This document shows, one piece after another, positions 24,705 through 34,405 of a stretch of 64,000 nt of DNA. The notes beneath the pieces were generated by a model. That model had not been told where the DNA came from. It made no database searches and saw only the letters and a program-made list of their open reading frames with translations. Where the stretch lies: assembly GCF_026343945.1 (NCBI RefSeq), contig NZ_JAPKNJ010000005.1, forward strand, positions 1 to 64,000, given 5' to 3'. The number at the start of each line of letters is the position of its first letter. Within the stretch, counting starts at the first letter, position 1. Made by a program: the position numbers and the translations under genes. The DNA comes from Kaistia algarum (GTDB lineage Bacteria; Pseudomonadota; Alphaproteobacteria; Rhizobiales; Kaistiaceae).

Positions 24705-25610
24705 ATGACCGAGACCGACATCGCAGCCGGCACCGATCCGGTGCTCACGGCGCAGCTCATCGCCACCGCACTGCCCTATATGCTGCGCTACGACGAGAAG
24801 ACGGTCGTGGTGAAGTTCGGCGGCAATGCCATGGGCTCGGAAGAGCTCGGCAAGGCCTTCGCCGAGGACATCACCCTCCTGAAGCTCGCCGGGCTCAACC
24901 CGGTCGTCGTCCATGGCGGCGGGCCGCAGATCAACGCTATGCTCTCCCGCCTCGGCATCAAGTCGGAATGGGCCGGCGGCATGCGAATCACCGACAAGGC
25001 GACGGTCGAGATCGTCGAGATGGTTCTGGCCGGTTCGATCAACAAGGAGATCGTGCAGACGATCACCGAAGCTGGCGGTCGCGCGATTGGGTTGACCGGC
25101 AAGGACGGCAACATGGTCACCGTCACGCCGCTGAAGCGCCGCATCGTCGACCCCGATTCGAACATCGAGAAAATCATCGACCTTGGCTTTGTCGGCGAGC
25201 CGAAGACCGTGCGCACCGAAGTGCTCGAAGTGCTGGCGAAGTCCGAGATCATCCCCGTCCTGGCGCCGGTCTGCGCCGGCGAGGATGGCGAGACCTACAA
25301 TGTCAACGCCGACACTTTCGCTGGCGCCATTGCCGGCGCGCTGCATGCCACGCGCCTCCTGTTTCTCACCGACGTCCCCGGGGTTCTCGGTCGCGACAAG
25401 CAGCTGATCAAGGAGCTGACGGTGGACGAGGCCCGCGCCATGATCGCGGACGGCACCATCTCCGGCGGCATGATCCCGAAGGTCGAGACCTGCATCGAGG
25501 CGCTGGACCGCGGCGTCGAAGGCGTCGTCATCCTCGACGGCAAGACTCCGCATGCGGTGCTGCTGGAACTCTTCACCGAAAGCGGTGCCGGCACGCTGAT
25601 TAAGCGCTGA
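24705..25610 (+). CDS. argB: Acetylglutamate kinase
   Basis: ArgB phosphorylates N-acetyl-L-glutamate in arginine synthesis. The 301-aa protein shows the amino-acid-kinase motifs [35 protein letters not shown] and FLTDVPGVL, and the C-terminal [10 protein letters not shown]. An N-terminal helix extension ([24 protein letters not shown]) is the kind found in arginine-inhibited hexameric forms, which suggests feedback control. The next gene begins 10 nt later, probably cotranscribed. Confidence 0.96.
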   Translation: MTETDIAAGTDPVLTAQLIATALPYMLRYDEKTVVVKFGGNAMGSEELGKAFAEDITLLKLAGLNPVVVHGGGPQINAMLSRLGIKSEWAGGMRITDKATVEIVEMVLAGSINKEIVQTITEAGGRAIGLTGKDGNMVTVTPLKRRIVDPDSNIEKIIDLGFVGEPKTVRTEVLEVLAKSEIIPVLAPVCAGEDGETYNVNADTFAGAIAGALHATRLLFLTDVPGVLGRDKQLIKELTVDEARAMIADGTISGGMIPKVETCIEALDRGVEGVVILDGKTPHAVLLELFTESGAGTLIKR

Positions 25611-25620
25611 CAGGGCCGAG

Positions 25621-26358
25621 ATGAACCATAGCGCACCCGCGACGCTCGCCGACCAGCCGGATCTCTCCCGCTTCGCCGATGTGCGCAGCTGGATCTTCGA
25701 CCTCGACAACACCCTCTATCCGCGCCACACGAACCTGTTCGCGCAGGTGGATGTTCGCATCCGCGACTATGTCCAGCGGCTGCTGGACCTTCCATCCGAG
25801 GACGCGCAATTGCTTCAGCGCGACTATTATCGCCGCTACGGCACGACGCTGCGCGGCCTGATCGTCGAGCACGGCATCACCCCGGACGACTTCCTCGAAT
25901 ATGTCCATGACATCGACCATTCGCCGGTCGAAGCCGATCCGCGCCTGGCGAGCGCCATTGCGCGCCTGCCGGGCCGGCGCTTCATCTTCACCAACGGTTC
26001 GAGACTGCACGCCGAGAAGGTGATGGCGCGCCTCGGTCTCGGACCCGAGTTCGAGGACATTTTCGACATCGTCCGTGCCGACCTCCTACCGAAGCCGCAT
26101 CCCGACACCTATGCCCGCTTCCTCAGCGAAAACGCGATCGACCCGACCTCGGCCGCCATGTTCGAGGACCTCGCCCGCAATCTCGAAGTGCCGAAGGCGC
26201 TGGGCATGGCGACCGTCCTGATCGTCCCGCGCGGCACCGAGGAAGTCCTCGCCGAGACCTGGGAAACCGAAGGCAGCGAAGGCGCCCATATCGACCATCT
26301 GACGGACGATCTCGGCGTGTTCCTGGAGACGGTTCTGAGCGGCATTCCGGCGGCCTGA
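25621..26358 (+). CDS. HAD-family pyrimidine 5'-nucleotidase
   Basis: This 245-aa HAD hydrolase has motif I in WIFDLDNTLYP (nucleophile and general acid Asps), motif II in FIFTNGS, the motif III Lys in LLPKPHPDTY, and motif IV near MFEDLARN. The sequence around VDVRIRDYVQRLL is typical of the SDT1/pyrimidine 5'-nucleotidase subfamily. It likely dephosphorylates UMP/CMP or damaged nucleotides. The position after argB is conserved in Hyphomicrobiales. Confidence 0.87.
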   Translation: MNHSAPATLADQPDLSRFADVRSWIFDLDNTLYPRHTNLFAQVDVRIRDYVQRLLDLPSEDAQLLQRDYYRRYGTTLRGLIVEHGITPDDFLEYVHDIDHSPVEADPRLASAIARLPGRRFIFTNGSRLHAEKVMARLGLGPEFEDIFDIVRADLLPKPHPDTYARFLSENAIDPTSAAMFEDLARNLEVPKALGMATVLIVPRGTEEVLAETWETEGSEGAHIDHLTDDLGVFLETVLSGIPAA

Positions 26359-26500
26359 GGCCGGCCCCGCCAGGCGTTCGTCGCGGGTCGCGCCTCGGGA
26401 CAGTCCATGCGTCCGCGCGCTGCTGCGCCTGCAATCGCGGCGTGGGCCGGCGATCGCCCGGCCGAACACATCGGCGCCACAATCGCTCAGCATAGCAGGC

Positions 26501-26519
26501 GGATCTGGGGCACAGATCC
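26501..26519. repeat. Small hairpin upstream of the membrane protein gene
   Basis: GGATCTG and CAGATCC form a perfect 7-bp stem around GGGCA. It sits 45 nt before the GTG start at 26565, with no U-run. It could be a leader structure or chance. Confidence 0.35.
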
Positions 26520-26564
26520 GACGTCGGCCACGGCGTCTTCCCGACCTGCGCAAAGAGGCCATCC

Positions 26565-28127
26565 GTGTCCCAGTGGTTCAGGCATGCCGCCCTGTCGGCT
26601 GCCGTCTTGATTCTGTGCTGCATCCTTGTGTTCTATTTTTACTGCGCCGAGGCCCGCCTCGACGCAGTGTTCAATTCCGACATGCTGATCCTTCCGCAGA
26701 TCAGCTGGAACATGGCGACACGGGCCTGGGGCTGGTTCATGCAGCAGCAGGCACGTCTCATCGGCGTGTTTCCGGACCAGCTCGTCTATCACGCCCTTGC
26801 ACGACTGGGACTGGACGCGCGAGCGGCCATCCCGCTGCAGGCGGCGCTGACGCTCTTCGCCGAAATCCTGTTCGCTGCGCTCGTCATCGCTCGCCTTGCG
26901 CCCGCCGGATTCGCCAACCGCATGGTCGCAGCCGCGGTCGTCTTCATCGGCGCGCCGATGGCCCTTGCACTCGTCGTGCCCTGGGCACCCTATCGCGATC
27001 TCGCCATGCCGATGAACCATTCCGGCGCGTTCGTCCTGACGCTTGCCCTGGCGCTGCGCCTCGACGCGCGGCCCCGCGATCCATGGACGATCGGCCTCGT
27101 CCTCGTCGGCTGCTTCTCCGATACGCTCTTCCTCCTGACGGGCGTGGTGCCCCTGGTCGTCGCCCGTGCGGCCGTCGATTTTCCGCCTTTGCCCAAGCTA
27201 CGCACGGCCCTGAAGGCGCTGCCGGTGCTTTTTGCGGCGATTGTCGGCCTGCTGGCGCAGAAGCTCGTTTTCCATCAGGGAAACGTCTCGGTCTCGCTGC
27301 CGGCGGTGCTGCGGTCCTGGCGGACTTTCCTGGGTGAGCTGGTCACGCAGCCTCAACTCGCCTTCTTCGTCATGGTCGGCCTCGCGACGATGGTGCTGGT
27401 CCTGCGCGCGCTCCTGCGCATGCCCGGCACGGACCGGCGTGGGCGGATCGTGCTGCTCTTCGCGCTCGGCTCGATGGCGATGTCGCTCGCTGCGCTGATG
27501 AGTTTCTACGTCGATGTTCCGAGCCTGCGCTACGCGTGGCCATTGATCGGCTGGCCGCTCATCCTGCTTTCCTTCCTGCTGGCCGTACGGATCGATGGCG
27601 GCGTACTTGTCCTTGCGGGGCTGGCCGGGCTGGCCGTCGCCGTCGTTCTGGTCACGCAGACGGGACCGGCGCCACCTGTCCTCGCCTGGCGCGCTCCGGA
27701 CGAGCTCTGCGTCTCGAAGCTTGTGCAGGAAGAAGGCCTTGATGCCGGCCTGGCGGATTTCTGGCATGCGCGGCGGCTGGTCGTTTCGAGCGATTATGCG
27801 CTGAAGATCGAACAGATCACCGGAGATGGCGCCGCCTATCTATGGGGCAACGATCCCCATTGGTTCTTCCATGATTGGCGCCGGCCTGACGGCATCGTGC
27901 ATTACGACCACATCCTGATGGCCGGTCTCGACCGCGCCGCCATCCTCTCCGCGTTCGGTCAGCCCGATCTGATCCGGCCATGTCCGACGACCGAAGTCTG
28001 GATCTGGCGAGACAGAGACCATGTCGGCCCGATCATGGCGGCACGCTCGCAAGACGTCGTGGCGCATGTCCGGCCCGAAGAACTCGGGGCCATGCCGATA
28101 CCGTCAGGCCCGCCGCCAACGCCCTGA
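26565..28127 (+). CDS. Polytopic membrane protein of unknown function, GT-C-like layout
   Basis: I do not recognise the family. The 520-aa protein has about ten hydrophobic segments in residues 8-369 (near 8-28, 91-113, 119-140, 152-166, 175-201, 217-236, 264-286, 295-318, 322-345 and 349-367). A soluble C-terminal domain of about 150 residues rich in Trp, His and Asp follows. An acidic pair near the first loop (FNSDMLILP, Asp39) is where GT-C lipid-linked glycosyltransferases carry their catalytic Asp. The gene 103 bp downstream encodes a polyprenyl-phosphate sugar synthase, which would supply such an enzyme with donor. The GTG start at 26565 has AGAGG 8 nt upstream. The GT-C call is inference. 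Confidence 0.6.
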   Translation: MSQWFRHAALSAAVLILCCILVFYFYCAEARLDAVFNSDMLILPQISWNMATRAWGWFMQQQARLIGVFPDQLVYHALARLGLDARAAIPLQAALTLFAEILFAALVIARLAPAGFANRMVAAAVVFIGAPMALALVVPWAPYRDLAMPMNHSGAFVLTLALALRLDARPRDPWTIGLVLVGCFSDTLFLLTGVVPLVVARAAVDFPPLPKLRTALKALPVLFAAIVGLLAQKLVFHQGNVSVSLPAVLRSWRTFLGELVTQPQLAFFVMVGLATMVLVLRALLRMPGTDRRGRIVLLFALGSMAMSLAALMSFYVDVPSLRYAWPLIGWPLILLSFLLAVRIDGGVLVLAGLAGLAVAVVLVTQTGPAPPVLAWRAPDELCVSKLVQEEGLDAGLADFWHARRLVVSSDYALKIEQITGDGAAYLWGNDPHWFFHDWRRPDGIVHYDHILMAGLDRAAILSAFGQPDLIRPCPTTEVWIWRDRDHVGPIMAARSQDVVAHVRPEELGAMPIPSGPPPTP

Positions 28128-28230
28128 GCACGAACCGCCTACCGGCTGAACCGCGTCCCCCGTCGCCCGGATCCGGGTTGCGGACCGCCGCGCCACAGAA
28201 ATATTCTCGAACATTCTCCCGAAAGCCCTC

Positions 28231-29349
28231 ATGAACCAGCCTCTGATCGAAATCCGTCCGGCCGATCTCGTGCCGGAACTCAGCGTGGTCATCCCGACCT
28301 TCAACGAGCGCGGCAATATCGCGCCGCTGGTCGAGCGCCTCGCCGCGGCGCTCGAAGGCCTCGCCTGGGAGGCGATCTTCGTCGACGACGATTCGCCCGA
28401 CCGCACCATCGACGCCGTCCACGAAATCGGCGCCCGCGACGGACGCGTTCGGGCGATCCTGCGCGTCGGCCGCCGCGGCCTCGCCGGTGCCTGCATCGAG
28501 GGCATGCTTTCGGCGAGCGCCCCCGTCGTCGCCGTGATCGACGCCGATCTCCAGCATGACGAGAAGGCCCTGCCGCTCATGCTGGACGCGATCCGCGCCG
28601 GCGCCGACCTCGTCGTCGGCACCCGCTATGCCGGCGGCGGCGAGGCCTCCTCCTTCAGCGCGGCCCGCGGCGCCATGAGCCGCTTCGCCACCGGCCTTTC
28701 GAAACGCCTCTTCCGCATCCGCACCTCCGATCCGATGAGCGGCTTCTTCATGCTGCGGCGCGAGGTCGTCGAGAAGGCCGCCCCGCGCCTGCAGACCCAG
28801 GGCTTCAAGATCCTGCTCGACATCCTGCTGACCGCCGGACCCGATCTGCGCGTCGGCGAGGTGCCCTATGCCTTCGGCACCCGCCAGCACGGCGAGAGCA
28901 AGCTCGACAACCAGGTCATGCTGGATTTCGCGGGGCTGCTGCTCTCGCGCGCCACCGGCGGCCTCGTCTCGGTCCGCTTCCTGGTCTTCGGCCTCGTCGG
29001 CGTCTTCGGTCTCTTCGTCCATCTCCTCACGCTGCGCCTCACGCTCGGCACCGGCGCGGACTTCGTGGTCGCACAGTCGGCCGCGACCATCGTGGCGATG
29101 ACGTTCAACTTCTTCGTTAACAATTTCCTGACCTATCGCGACCGCCGCCTTGCGGGCTGGTCCATGCTGCCGGGGCTCGTCAAGTTCTACGCCGTCTGCG
29201 GCGTCGGCGCGGTCGGCAATGTCGGCGCCGCCAGCTGGGTGTTCCACGAGACCGCGACATGGTGGGCGGCAGGCGTCGCAGGATCCATCGTCGGCGCCGT
29301 CTGGAACTATCTCCTCAGCGCGTCCCTCGTCTGGAAAAGCAAGGCCTGA
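28231..29349 (+). CDS. Polyprenyl-phosphate glycosyltransferase (GT2) fused to GtrA
   Basis: This 372-aa protein fuses a dolichyl-phosphate-mannose-synthase-like GT2 domain (about residues 15-235) to a four-helix GtrA domain (about 245-370). GT2 signatures are LSVVIPTFNERGNI, FVDDDSPD, VIDADLQHDEKALP with the catalytic DAD, and SDPMSGFFMLRR. The GtrA part has FLVFGLVGVFGLFVH and TFNFFVNNFLTYRDRR. Such proteins make a polyprenyl-phosphate sugar and help it cross the membrane. With the upstream polytopic protein it could form a two-gene route for modifying an envelope polymer or protein. Confidence 0.9.
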   Translation: MNQPLIEIRPADLVPELSVVIPTFNERGNIAPLVERLAAALEGLAWEAIFVDDDSPDRTIDAVHEIGARDGRVRAILRVGRRGLAGACIEGMLSASAPVVAVIDADLQHDEKALPLMLDAIRAGADLVVGTRYAGGGEASSFSAARGAMSRFATGLSKRLFRIRTSDPMSGFFMLRREVVEKAAPRLQTQGFKILLDILLTAGPDLRVGEVPYAFGTRQHGESKLDNQVMLDFAGLLLSRATGGLVSVRFLVFGLVGVFGLFVHLLTLRLTLGTGADFVVAQSAATIVAMTFNFFVNNFLTYRDRRLAGWSMLPGLVKFYAVCGVGAVGNVGAASWVFHETATWWAAGVAGSIVGAVWNYLLSASLVWKSKA

Positions 29350-29449
29350 AGACTGGATGAGCGCCGGGCTTGCCCCCCACGGAGCCGGCGCAACGCGCCC
29401 GCAGCGTGCCATGCGATCCGCTTGCGTGCGCCAGGCGCCGAGACTTCCG

Positions 29450-29477
29450 TTGACTTAGCCGCATCCGCCGATATCGT
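29450..29477 (+). promoter_or_regulatory. Candidate dapD promoter
   Basis: TTGACT (29450-29455) and TATCGT (29472-29477) are 16 bp apart, 45 nt before the dapD start. It suggests the dap genes are transcribed independently of the GT2-GtrA gene. Confidence 0.45.
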
Positions 29478-29521
29478 CCGCCGACCACGATACCGACAAG
29501 AAACGCACCGGAACCGGACCC

Positions 29522-30370
29522 ATGCCGCACGATCACACCGCCCTGCAATCGATCATCGAGGTCGCCTTCGAGGCGCGCGCCGAGATCGGAACCGACACCA
29601 AGGGCGAGGTGCGCGAGGCCGTCGACTACGCGCTCGAACTGCTGGACAAGGGCAAGGCGCGCGTCGCGGAGAAGGTCGATGGCGACTGGGTCGTGCATCA
29701 ATGGCTGAAGAAGGCGGTGCTGCTCTCCTTCCGCCTCAACCCGATGAGCGCCATCTCCGGCGGCCCCGGCGGCTCCACCTGGTGGGACAAGGTGCCCTCG
29801 AAGTTCGACGGCTGGGGCGCGGCTGAATTCGGCGCCGCGGGCTTTCGTGCCGTGCCGGGGTCCATCGTCCGCCGCTCGGCCTACATCGCCCCGAACGCCA
29901 TTTTGATGCCGTCCTTCGTCAATCTCGGCGCCTATGTCGACAGCGGCACCATGGTCGATACGTGGGTGACGGTTGGCTCCTGCGCGCAGATCGGCAAGAA
30001 CGTGCATCTCTCCGGCGGCGTCGGCATTGGCGGCGTATTGGAGCCGCTGCAGGCCGGCCCGACGATCATCGAGGACAATTGCTTCATCGGCGCGCGGTCT
30101 GAGGTGGTCGAGGGCGTGATCGTCGGCGAGGGCTCGGTGATCTCGATGGGCGTCTTCATCTCGGGCTCGACCAAGATCGTCGACCGCGAGACCGGCGAGA
30201 TCCATATCGGCCGCGTTCCGCCTTATTCCGTGGTGGTTTCCGGCTCACTGCCGGGCAAGCCGCTGCCCAATGGCGCGCCCGGACCGTCGCTCTATTGCGC
30301 GGTCATCGTCAAGCGCGTCGACGAGAAGACCCGCTCGAAGACCTCCGTCAACGAACTGCTGCGCGACTAG
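29522..30370 (+). CDS. dapD: Tetrahydrodipicolinate N-succinyltransferase
   Basis: DapD transfers succinyl from succinyl-CoA to tetrahydrodipicolinate in the lysine/meso-diaminopimelate route. The 282-aa protein has a helical N-terminal domain and a left-handed beta-helix built from hexapeptide repeats ([52 protein letters not shown]). Its product feeds peptidoglycan cross-links. DapE is two genes downstream, with one DUF805 gene between. Confidence 0.96.
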   Translation: MPHDHTALQSIIEVAFEARAEIGTDTKGEVREAVDYALELLDKGKARVAEKVDGDWVVHQWLKKAVLLSFRLNPMSAISGGPGGSTWWDKVPSKFDGWGAAEFGAAGFRAVPGSIVRRSAYIAPNAILMPSFVNLGAYVDSGTMVDTWVTVGSCAQIGKNVHLSGGVGIGGVLEPLQAGPTIIEDNCFIGARSEVVEGVIVGEGSVISMGVFISGSTKIVDRETGEIHIGRVPPYSVVVSGSLPGKPLPNGAPGPSLYCAVIVKRVDEKTRSKTSVNELLRD

Positions 30371-30425
30371 TATACAGTCTGCATAAATCCTTGCGAATGG
30401 TTGTGGGAAATGACACGATCCGGTT

Positions 30426-30899
30426 GTGGTGCGAAGGGGGATCGCGCCACGATCGGGGGTCGCATTGGATTGGCGTTGGGCTCTGTTCTCGTTTGAAGGG
30501 CGGCTGCCGCGTGCGCCCTTCTGGATCATCCTTGCAGCCTATCTCATCGGCCTTCCGTTCGTCTCCGTGATGCTGAAGCGCCTGTCGTTCCTGGGTCCGG
30601 CGCTCGCGCTCGCCCTGGATATCGCGTTCTACCCGGCGATTATCTGGATCGCCTTTGCCGTCGCGGCGAAGCGCCTGCATGACCGGGGCAAATCGGCCAG
30701 CTGGCTCCTTCTCTATGCGCTGGCTCCGATGCTCCTGGGTCAGATCGCCACGGGCATGACGGGTATTCCTACCCACGGTCATAGCGCCATCCTCCTGTCC
30801 TATATGCGCTGGGTGCTCGCCCTCTGGAGTTCGATTGAACTCGTCATCCTGCCCGGTATCCGAGGCCCCAACCGTTTCGGACCTGAGCCGGGCCTCTGA
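30426..30899 (+). CDS. DUF805 membrane protein
   Basis: The central part WRWALFSFEGRLPRAPFW and AVAAKRLHDRGKSASWLLL are typical of DUF805 proteins, small inner-membrane proteins of unknown function with three or four helices. The open frame starts at GTG 30426 (157 aa), but the family normally begins just before the first Trp. A TTG at 30465 with GGGGGT upstream is a good alternative, giving 144 aa. It lies between dapD and dapE on the same strand, so a link with cell-wall precursor supply is possible but unproven. Confidence 0.78.
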   Translation: MVRRGIAPRSGVALDWRWALFSFEGRLPRAPFWIILAAYLIGLPFVSVMLKRLSFLGPALALALDIAFYPAIIWIAFAVAAKRLHDRGKSASWLLLYALAPMLLGQIATGMTGIPTHGHSAILLSYMRWVLALWSSIELVILPGIRGPNRFGPEPGL

Positions 30900-30938
30900 T
30901 GGGCTTGATTGGTGCTGGAGGGCGTGGCAACGAGAGGC

Positions 30939-32117
30939 ATGTCCTCCAGCGATCCTGAATCCGTCCTTCCCGCCGATCCGGTCGGCCTGCTCCAGAGCCT
31001 CGTCCGCTGCCCGTCGGTGACCCCGGCAGAGGGCGGTGCCCTCGCGCTTCTCGAAAGCGTCCTGAAGCCGGCTGGCTTCACCGTCGAGCGCCCGGTCTTC
31101 TCGGAGCCCGGAACCCCCGACGTTGAAAACCTCTTTGCAACCATCGGCGCCGGCGCGCCGCATTTCGTCTTCGCCGGCCATACCGACGTCGTGCCGCCCG
31201 GCGATCCGGCGCGCTGGTCGCATCCGCCCTTCGCAGGCGCGATCGAGGACGGCATGCTCTATGGCCGCGGCGCCGCCGACATGAAGGGCGGCATCGCCGC
31301 CTTCGTCGCCGCTGCCCTCGATTTCGCCAATGGCGGCCCGTGGGCCGGAACGATCTCGCTTCTCATCACCGGCGACGAAGAAGGCCCGTCGCTGAATGGC
31401 ACGGTCAAACTGCTCGATTGGGCGGCAAGGCACGGCCACCGCTTCGATTCGGCGATTGTCGGCGAGCCGACCAACCCCTCGACGCTTGGCGATGCCATCA
31501 AGGTCGGCCGCCGCGGCTCTCTGTCGGGCACGATCACTGTCCATGGCCGCCAGGGCCATGTCGCCTATCCGCATCTGGCGGTGAATCCGATCCCGCAACT
31601 CATGCGCTTGGTCCGCCGCCTCACCGCGGAGCCGCTCGACCATGGCAGCGAGCATTTCGATGCTTCCAATCTCGAATTCGTCGGTCTCGACGTCGACAAC
31701 AAGGCCTGGAACGTCATCCCGGCCGAGGCGAGCGCGCGCTTCAACATCCGCTTCAACGACGAATGGACCCGCGACACGCTGGAGGCCTGGATCGAGGCCC
31801 GGTTGGCAGAAGCGGCAGGCAACGAGATCCATTACGAACTCGGCTTCGAGCCCGGCTGGAGCGCCTCGTTCCTGACACGTTCGGATGCGCTGATCGGCAC
31901 GCTTACCGCCGCGATCGAGGCGGAAACCGGCCGCAAGCCGGCCCTTTCGACCAGCGGCGGCACCTCGGATGCCCGCTTCATCAAGGATTATTGCCCGGTC
32001 GTCGAGTTCGGCCTCGTCGGGCAGACCATGCACCAGATCGACGAGCGCATCGCGGTCGCCGACCTCCTCGCCCTCAAGGCCATCTACCGCCGGTTTCTGG
32101 GCGGCTATTTCGCCTGA
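30939..32117 (+). CDS. dapE: Succinyl-diaminopimelate desuccinylase
   Basis: DapE is a di-zinc M20 hydrolase that releases LL-diaminopimelate for lysine and peptidoglycan synthesis. The 392-aa form starts MSSSDPESVLPADPVGLL at ATG 30939, preceded by GAGAGG; a TTG 30 nt upstream is less likely. Metal-site motifs are FAGHTDVVPPGD, YGRGAADMKGG and LLITGDEEGPSLNGT, and the C-terminal TSGGTSDARFIKDY is specific for DapE. A small membrane protein gene follows at 17 nt. Confidence 0.95.
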   Translation: MSSSDPESVLPADPVGLLQSLVRCPSVTPAEGGALALLESVLKPAGFTVERPVFSEPGTPDVENLFATIGAGAPHFVFAGHTDVVPPGDPARWSHPPFAGAIEDGMLYGRGAADMKGGIAAFVAAALDFANGGPWAGTISLLITGDEEGPSLNGTVKLLDWAARHGHRFDSAIVGEPTNPSTLGDAIKVGRRGSLSGTITVHGRQGHVAYPHLAVNPIPQLMRLVRRLTAEPLDHGSEHFDASNLEFVGLDVDNKAWNVIPAEASARFNIRFNDEWTRDTLEAWIEARLAEAAGNEIHYELGFEPGWSASFLTRSDALIGTLTAAIEAETGRKPALSTSGGTSDARFIKDYCPVVEFGLVGQTMHQIDERIAVADLLALKAIYRRFLGGYFA

Positions 32118-32134
32118 CTGAAGTCCGCCCGCCC

Positions 32135-32713
32135 ATGCTCGCCGCCGACACGACCGCCGCGCTCACCGGCGCCATCGAGCTGTTCCTCGGCCGCCCCAGC
32201 GGGTTGAAGCGCTTTGATCTGAGCTTTGAAGGATTCTGGCGCTCCTTTGCTGCCCTCCTCTACATCCTTCCTTTCTTCGCGATCGTCGTCGCCGCGGACT
32301 GGATGACCCTGTCGCAGCAGCCGGACGCACCGGCCTTGACGACCCTGGCCGTCGCGCGGCTCTTCGACGTTGGGCTCGATTTCGGCGCCATGCCGGTCGT
32401 TCTTGCCCTGCTGGCAAGACGCCTCGGCATTCAGCGGAGCTATATCGGCTATGTGATCGTCCGCAACTGGTCGACGCTGGTTATCGTCGTCCCACAGGCC
32501 GTGATCTCGCTGCTGTTCGGGCTCGGCATCGTTTCGATGGAGGCGTCGGAGCTGATGTCGCTGGTCGTTGTCGGCGTCATGCTCTTCTATCAATACCGGA
32601 TCGCGCGCTGGACCCTCGGCTGGAACGGTACGCAGGCCGCCGGCCTCGTCGCCGCGGACCTCGGCCTAAGCCTGATCCTGCTCTTCTTCGTCCATGGCCT
32701 GTTCGGCATCTGA
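32135..32713 (+). CDS. Five-helix membrane protein of unknown function in the dap operon
   Basis: This 192-aa protein has five hydrophobic segments (about residues 36-56, 70-90, 112-131, 137-155 and 168-190). I do not recognise the family beyond that. ATG 32135 lies 17 nt after the dapE stop; the ribosome binding site is weak. Its last 48 nt overlap the 3' end of truA on the other strand. Location after dapE suggests cotranscription; a role in transport or envelope maintenance is a guess. Confidence 0.65.
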   Translation: MLAADTTAALTGAIELFLGRPSGLKRFDLSFEGFWRSFAALLYILPFFAIVVAADWMTLSQQPDAPALTTLAVARLFDVGLDFGAMPVVLALLARRLGIQRSYIGYVIVRNWSTLVIVVPQAVISLLFGLGIVSMEASELMSLVVVGVMLFYQYRIARWTLGWNGTQAAGLVAADLGLSLILLFFVHGLFGI

Positions 32714-33451
32714 GGCATAGTCGACGCGGACGAGATAGAGCCCGCCAGGCGGCGCGACCGGCCCGCAGGCTTTGCGGTCGCGCGCATCCAGAACGTCGCG
32801 CACTCGCGACACCGGCCATTTCCCCTCGCCGACCTTCTTCAGCGTTCCGACCATCGAACGGACCTGATTGTGCAGGAAGGACCGAGCCGAGACCTCGAAA
32901 AGGATCTCGCTGCCGACGCGGGAAACATCGAGCCGGTCCAGCGTCTTCAAGGGCGACAGCGCCTGGCAGTCGGCCGAGCGGAACGTGGTGAAATCATGCT
33001 TGCCGAGCAGCGAATCGGCGGCCTGCTGCATCGCGTCGATATCGAGTGACTTGCGGACATCCCAGACGCGGTCGATGTCGAGCGCCGCCGGAGCGCGGCG
33101 GTCGATCACGCGGTAGAGATAGTGCCGGGCAACCGCCGAGCGGCGTGCATCGAAGATGTCGGAAACTGGCTCGGCCTCGAGGATCGCGATCGGCGCTGGA
33201 CGAAGCTGCGCGTTCATCGCATCGCGGATGCGATCGCCGCTCCAGAGTCCGGAGAGGTCGAAATGCGCGACCTGGCCCAGCGCATGCACGCCCGTGTCGG
33301 TTCGGCCGGCGCCCTTGGTCAACGCCGCTTCGCCGGAAAAGCGATGGATCGCCTCGTCGATCGTCTGCTGCACAGAAGGCGCGTTGGCCTGCCGCTGCCA
33401 GCCCGAATAGGGCCTGCCGTCATATTCGATGAGGATCTTGTAGCGTGGCAT
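32666..33451 (-). CDS. truA: tRNA pseudouridine(38-40) synthase TruA
   Basis: TruA isomerises uridines 38-40 in the anticodon stem-loop of tRNAs. The 261-aa protein begins [21 protein letters not shown] and has [18 protein letters not shown], which holds the catalytic Asp, and [13 protein letters not shown]. The open frame continues upstream into fmt, but ATG 33451, 8 nt after the fmt stop, is the family start. It is the third gene of def-fmt-truA. Its 3' end overlaps the convergent membrane protein gene. Confidence 0.95.
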   Translation of the reverse strand: MPRYKILIEYDGRPYSGWQRQANAPSVQQTIDEAIHRFSGEAALTKGAGRTDTGVHALGQVAHFDLSGLWSGDRIRDAMNAQLRPAPIAILEAEPVSDIFDARRSAVARHYLYRVIDRRAPAALDIDRVWDVRKSLDIDAMQQAADSLLGKHDFTTFRSADCQALSPLKTLDRLDVSRVGSEILFEVSARSFLHNQVRSMVGTLKKVGEGKWPVSRVRDVLDARDRKACGPVAPPGGLYLVRVDYASDAEQAMDEEEQDQA

Positions 33452-33459
33452 GGCGCGGA

Positions 33460-34392
33460 CTAGCCGAGCCGGTCGCCTTTCGCAACCCCCGCCCCGCGCA
33501 GGAACTCCACCGCCGGCAGTGGTTTCCCGCCCGCGCGCTGCAACTCGACGAGGCGCACCGCGCCCGCGCCGCAGGCGATCGTGAGTTGATCGTCCAGAAC
33601 GGCTCCAGGCTCGCCGGAGCCGGCTCCCAGCGTCGAGCGCAGCACCTTGACGCGCTCGGCCTTGCCGGCGAGTTGCATCTCGCACCAGGCGCCGGGAAAG
33701 GGCGACAAGCCGCGAATATGATTGTGAACATCGCGGGCCGGCCGCGACCAGTCGATCCGCGCCTCGGCCTTGTCGATCTTGGCGGCATAAGTGACACCGG
33801 CTTCCGCCTGCGGCACGCCATCGAGACCGCCCCGCGACAGCGCCGCCAGCGCGCGAACCATCAAATCGGCGCCGAGCCGGGCCAGGCGATCATGCAGATC
33901 GCCCGTCGTCCAGTCTGGCTCTATCGCGATCCGTTCGGCCATGGCGACGGGCCCGGTATCGAGCCCCGCCTCCATCCGCATGACCATCACACCCGCCTCG
34001 GCATCACCGGCCATGATCGCGCGATGGATCGGCGCTGCACCGCGCCAGCGCGGCAGCAGCGAGGCGTGCAGATTGAGGCAGCCCTCGCGCGGGGCATCCA
34101 GCACCGCCTGCGGCAGGATCAGCCCATAGGCGACCACGACCGCCACATCGGCGTCCAGCGAGGCAAACGCCTCTTGCTCGGCCTCGCCCTTCAGCGATTT
34201 CGGCGTGAACACGGGAATAGCGAAATGGTCGGCGACGAGGTGGACGGGAGACTTCTTCTCGTCCAGACCCCTTCCAGCCGGTTTCGGCGCGCGCGTATAG
34301 ACGGCGACGACCTCGTGGCCCTGGCCGATGATCTCGGTGAGCGTCGGCACCGCGAAATCCGGCGTGCCCATGAAGACGATGCGAAGGCTCAT
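33460..34392 (-). CDS. fmt: Methionyl-tRNA formyltransferase
   Basis: Fmt formylates initiator Met-tRNA using 10-formyl-THF. The 310-aa protein starts [18 protein letters not shown] and has [21 protein letters not shown] with the catalytic Asn/His/Asp region ([12 protein letters not shown]), and [15 protein letters not shown]. It follows def by 13 nt and precedes truA by 8 nt in the minus-strand operon, the standard pairing because deformylase removes the formyl group that Fmt adds. Confidence 0.96.
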   Translation of the reverse strand: MSLRIVFMGTPDFAVPTLTEIIGQGHEVVAVYTRAPKPAGRGLDEKKSPVHLVADHFAIPVFTPKSLKGEAEQEAFASLDADVAVVVAYGLILPQAVLDAPREGCLNLHASLLPRWRGAAPIHRAIMAGDAEAGVMVMRMEAGLDTGPVAMAERIAIEPDWTTGDLHDRLARLGADLMVRALAALSRGGLDGVPQAEAGVTYAAKIDKAEARIDWSRPARDVHNHIRGLSPFPGAWCEMQLAGKAERVKVLRSTLGAGSGEPGAVLDDQLTIACGAGAVRLVELQRAGGKPLPAVEFLRGAGVAKGDRLG

Positions 34393-34405
34393 GGGCGGGC
34401 TATGC

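Noticed and set aside
21753..25712. A 1319-codon open frame on the minus strand across rnpA, yidC, engB, argB and the nucleotidase gene
   Set aside because: It is antisense to five well-supported genes, has Arg/Asp/Glu-rich composition expected from GC-rich third-position mirroring, and shows no domain.
28166..28177. Palindrome CCCGGATCCGGG after the polytopic membrane protein gene
   Set aside because: It is a short GC-rich palindrome without loop or U-run; such words arise often by chance at this GC content.
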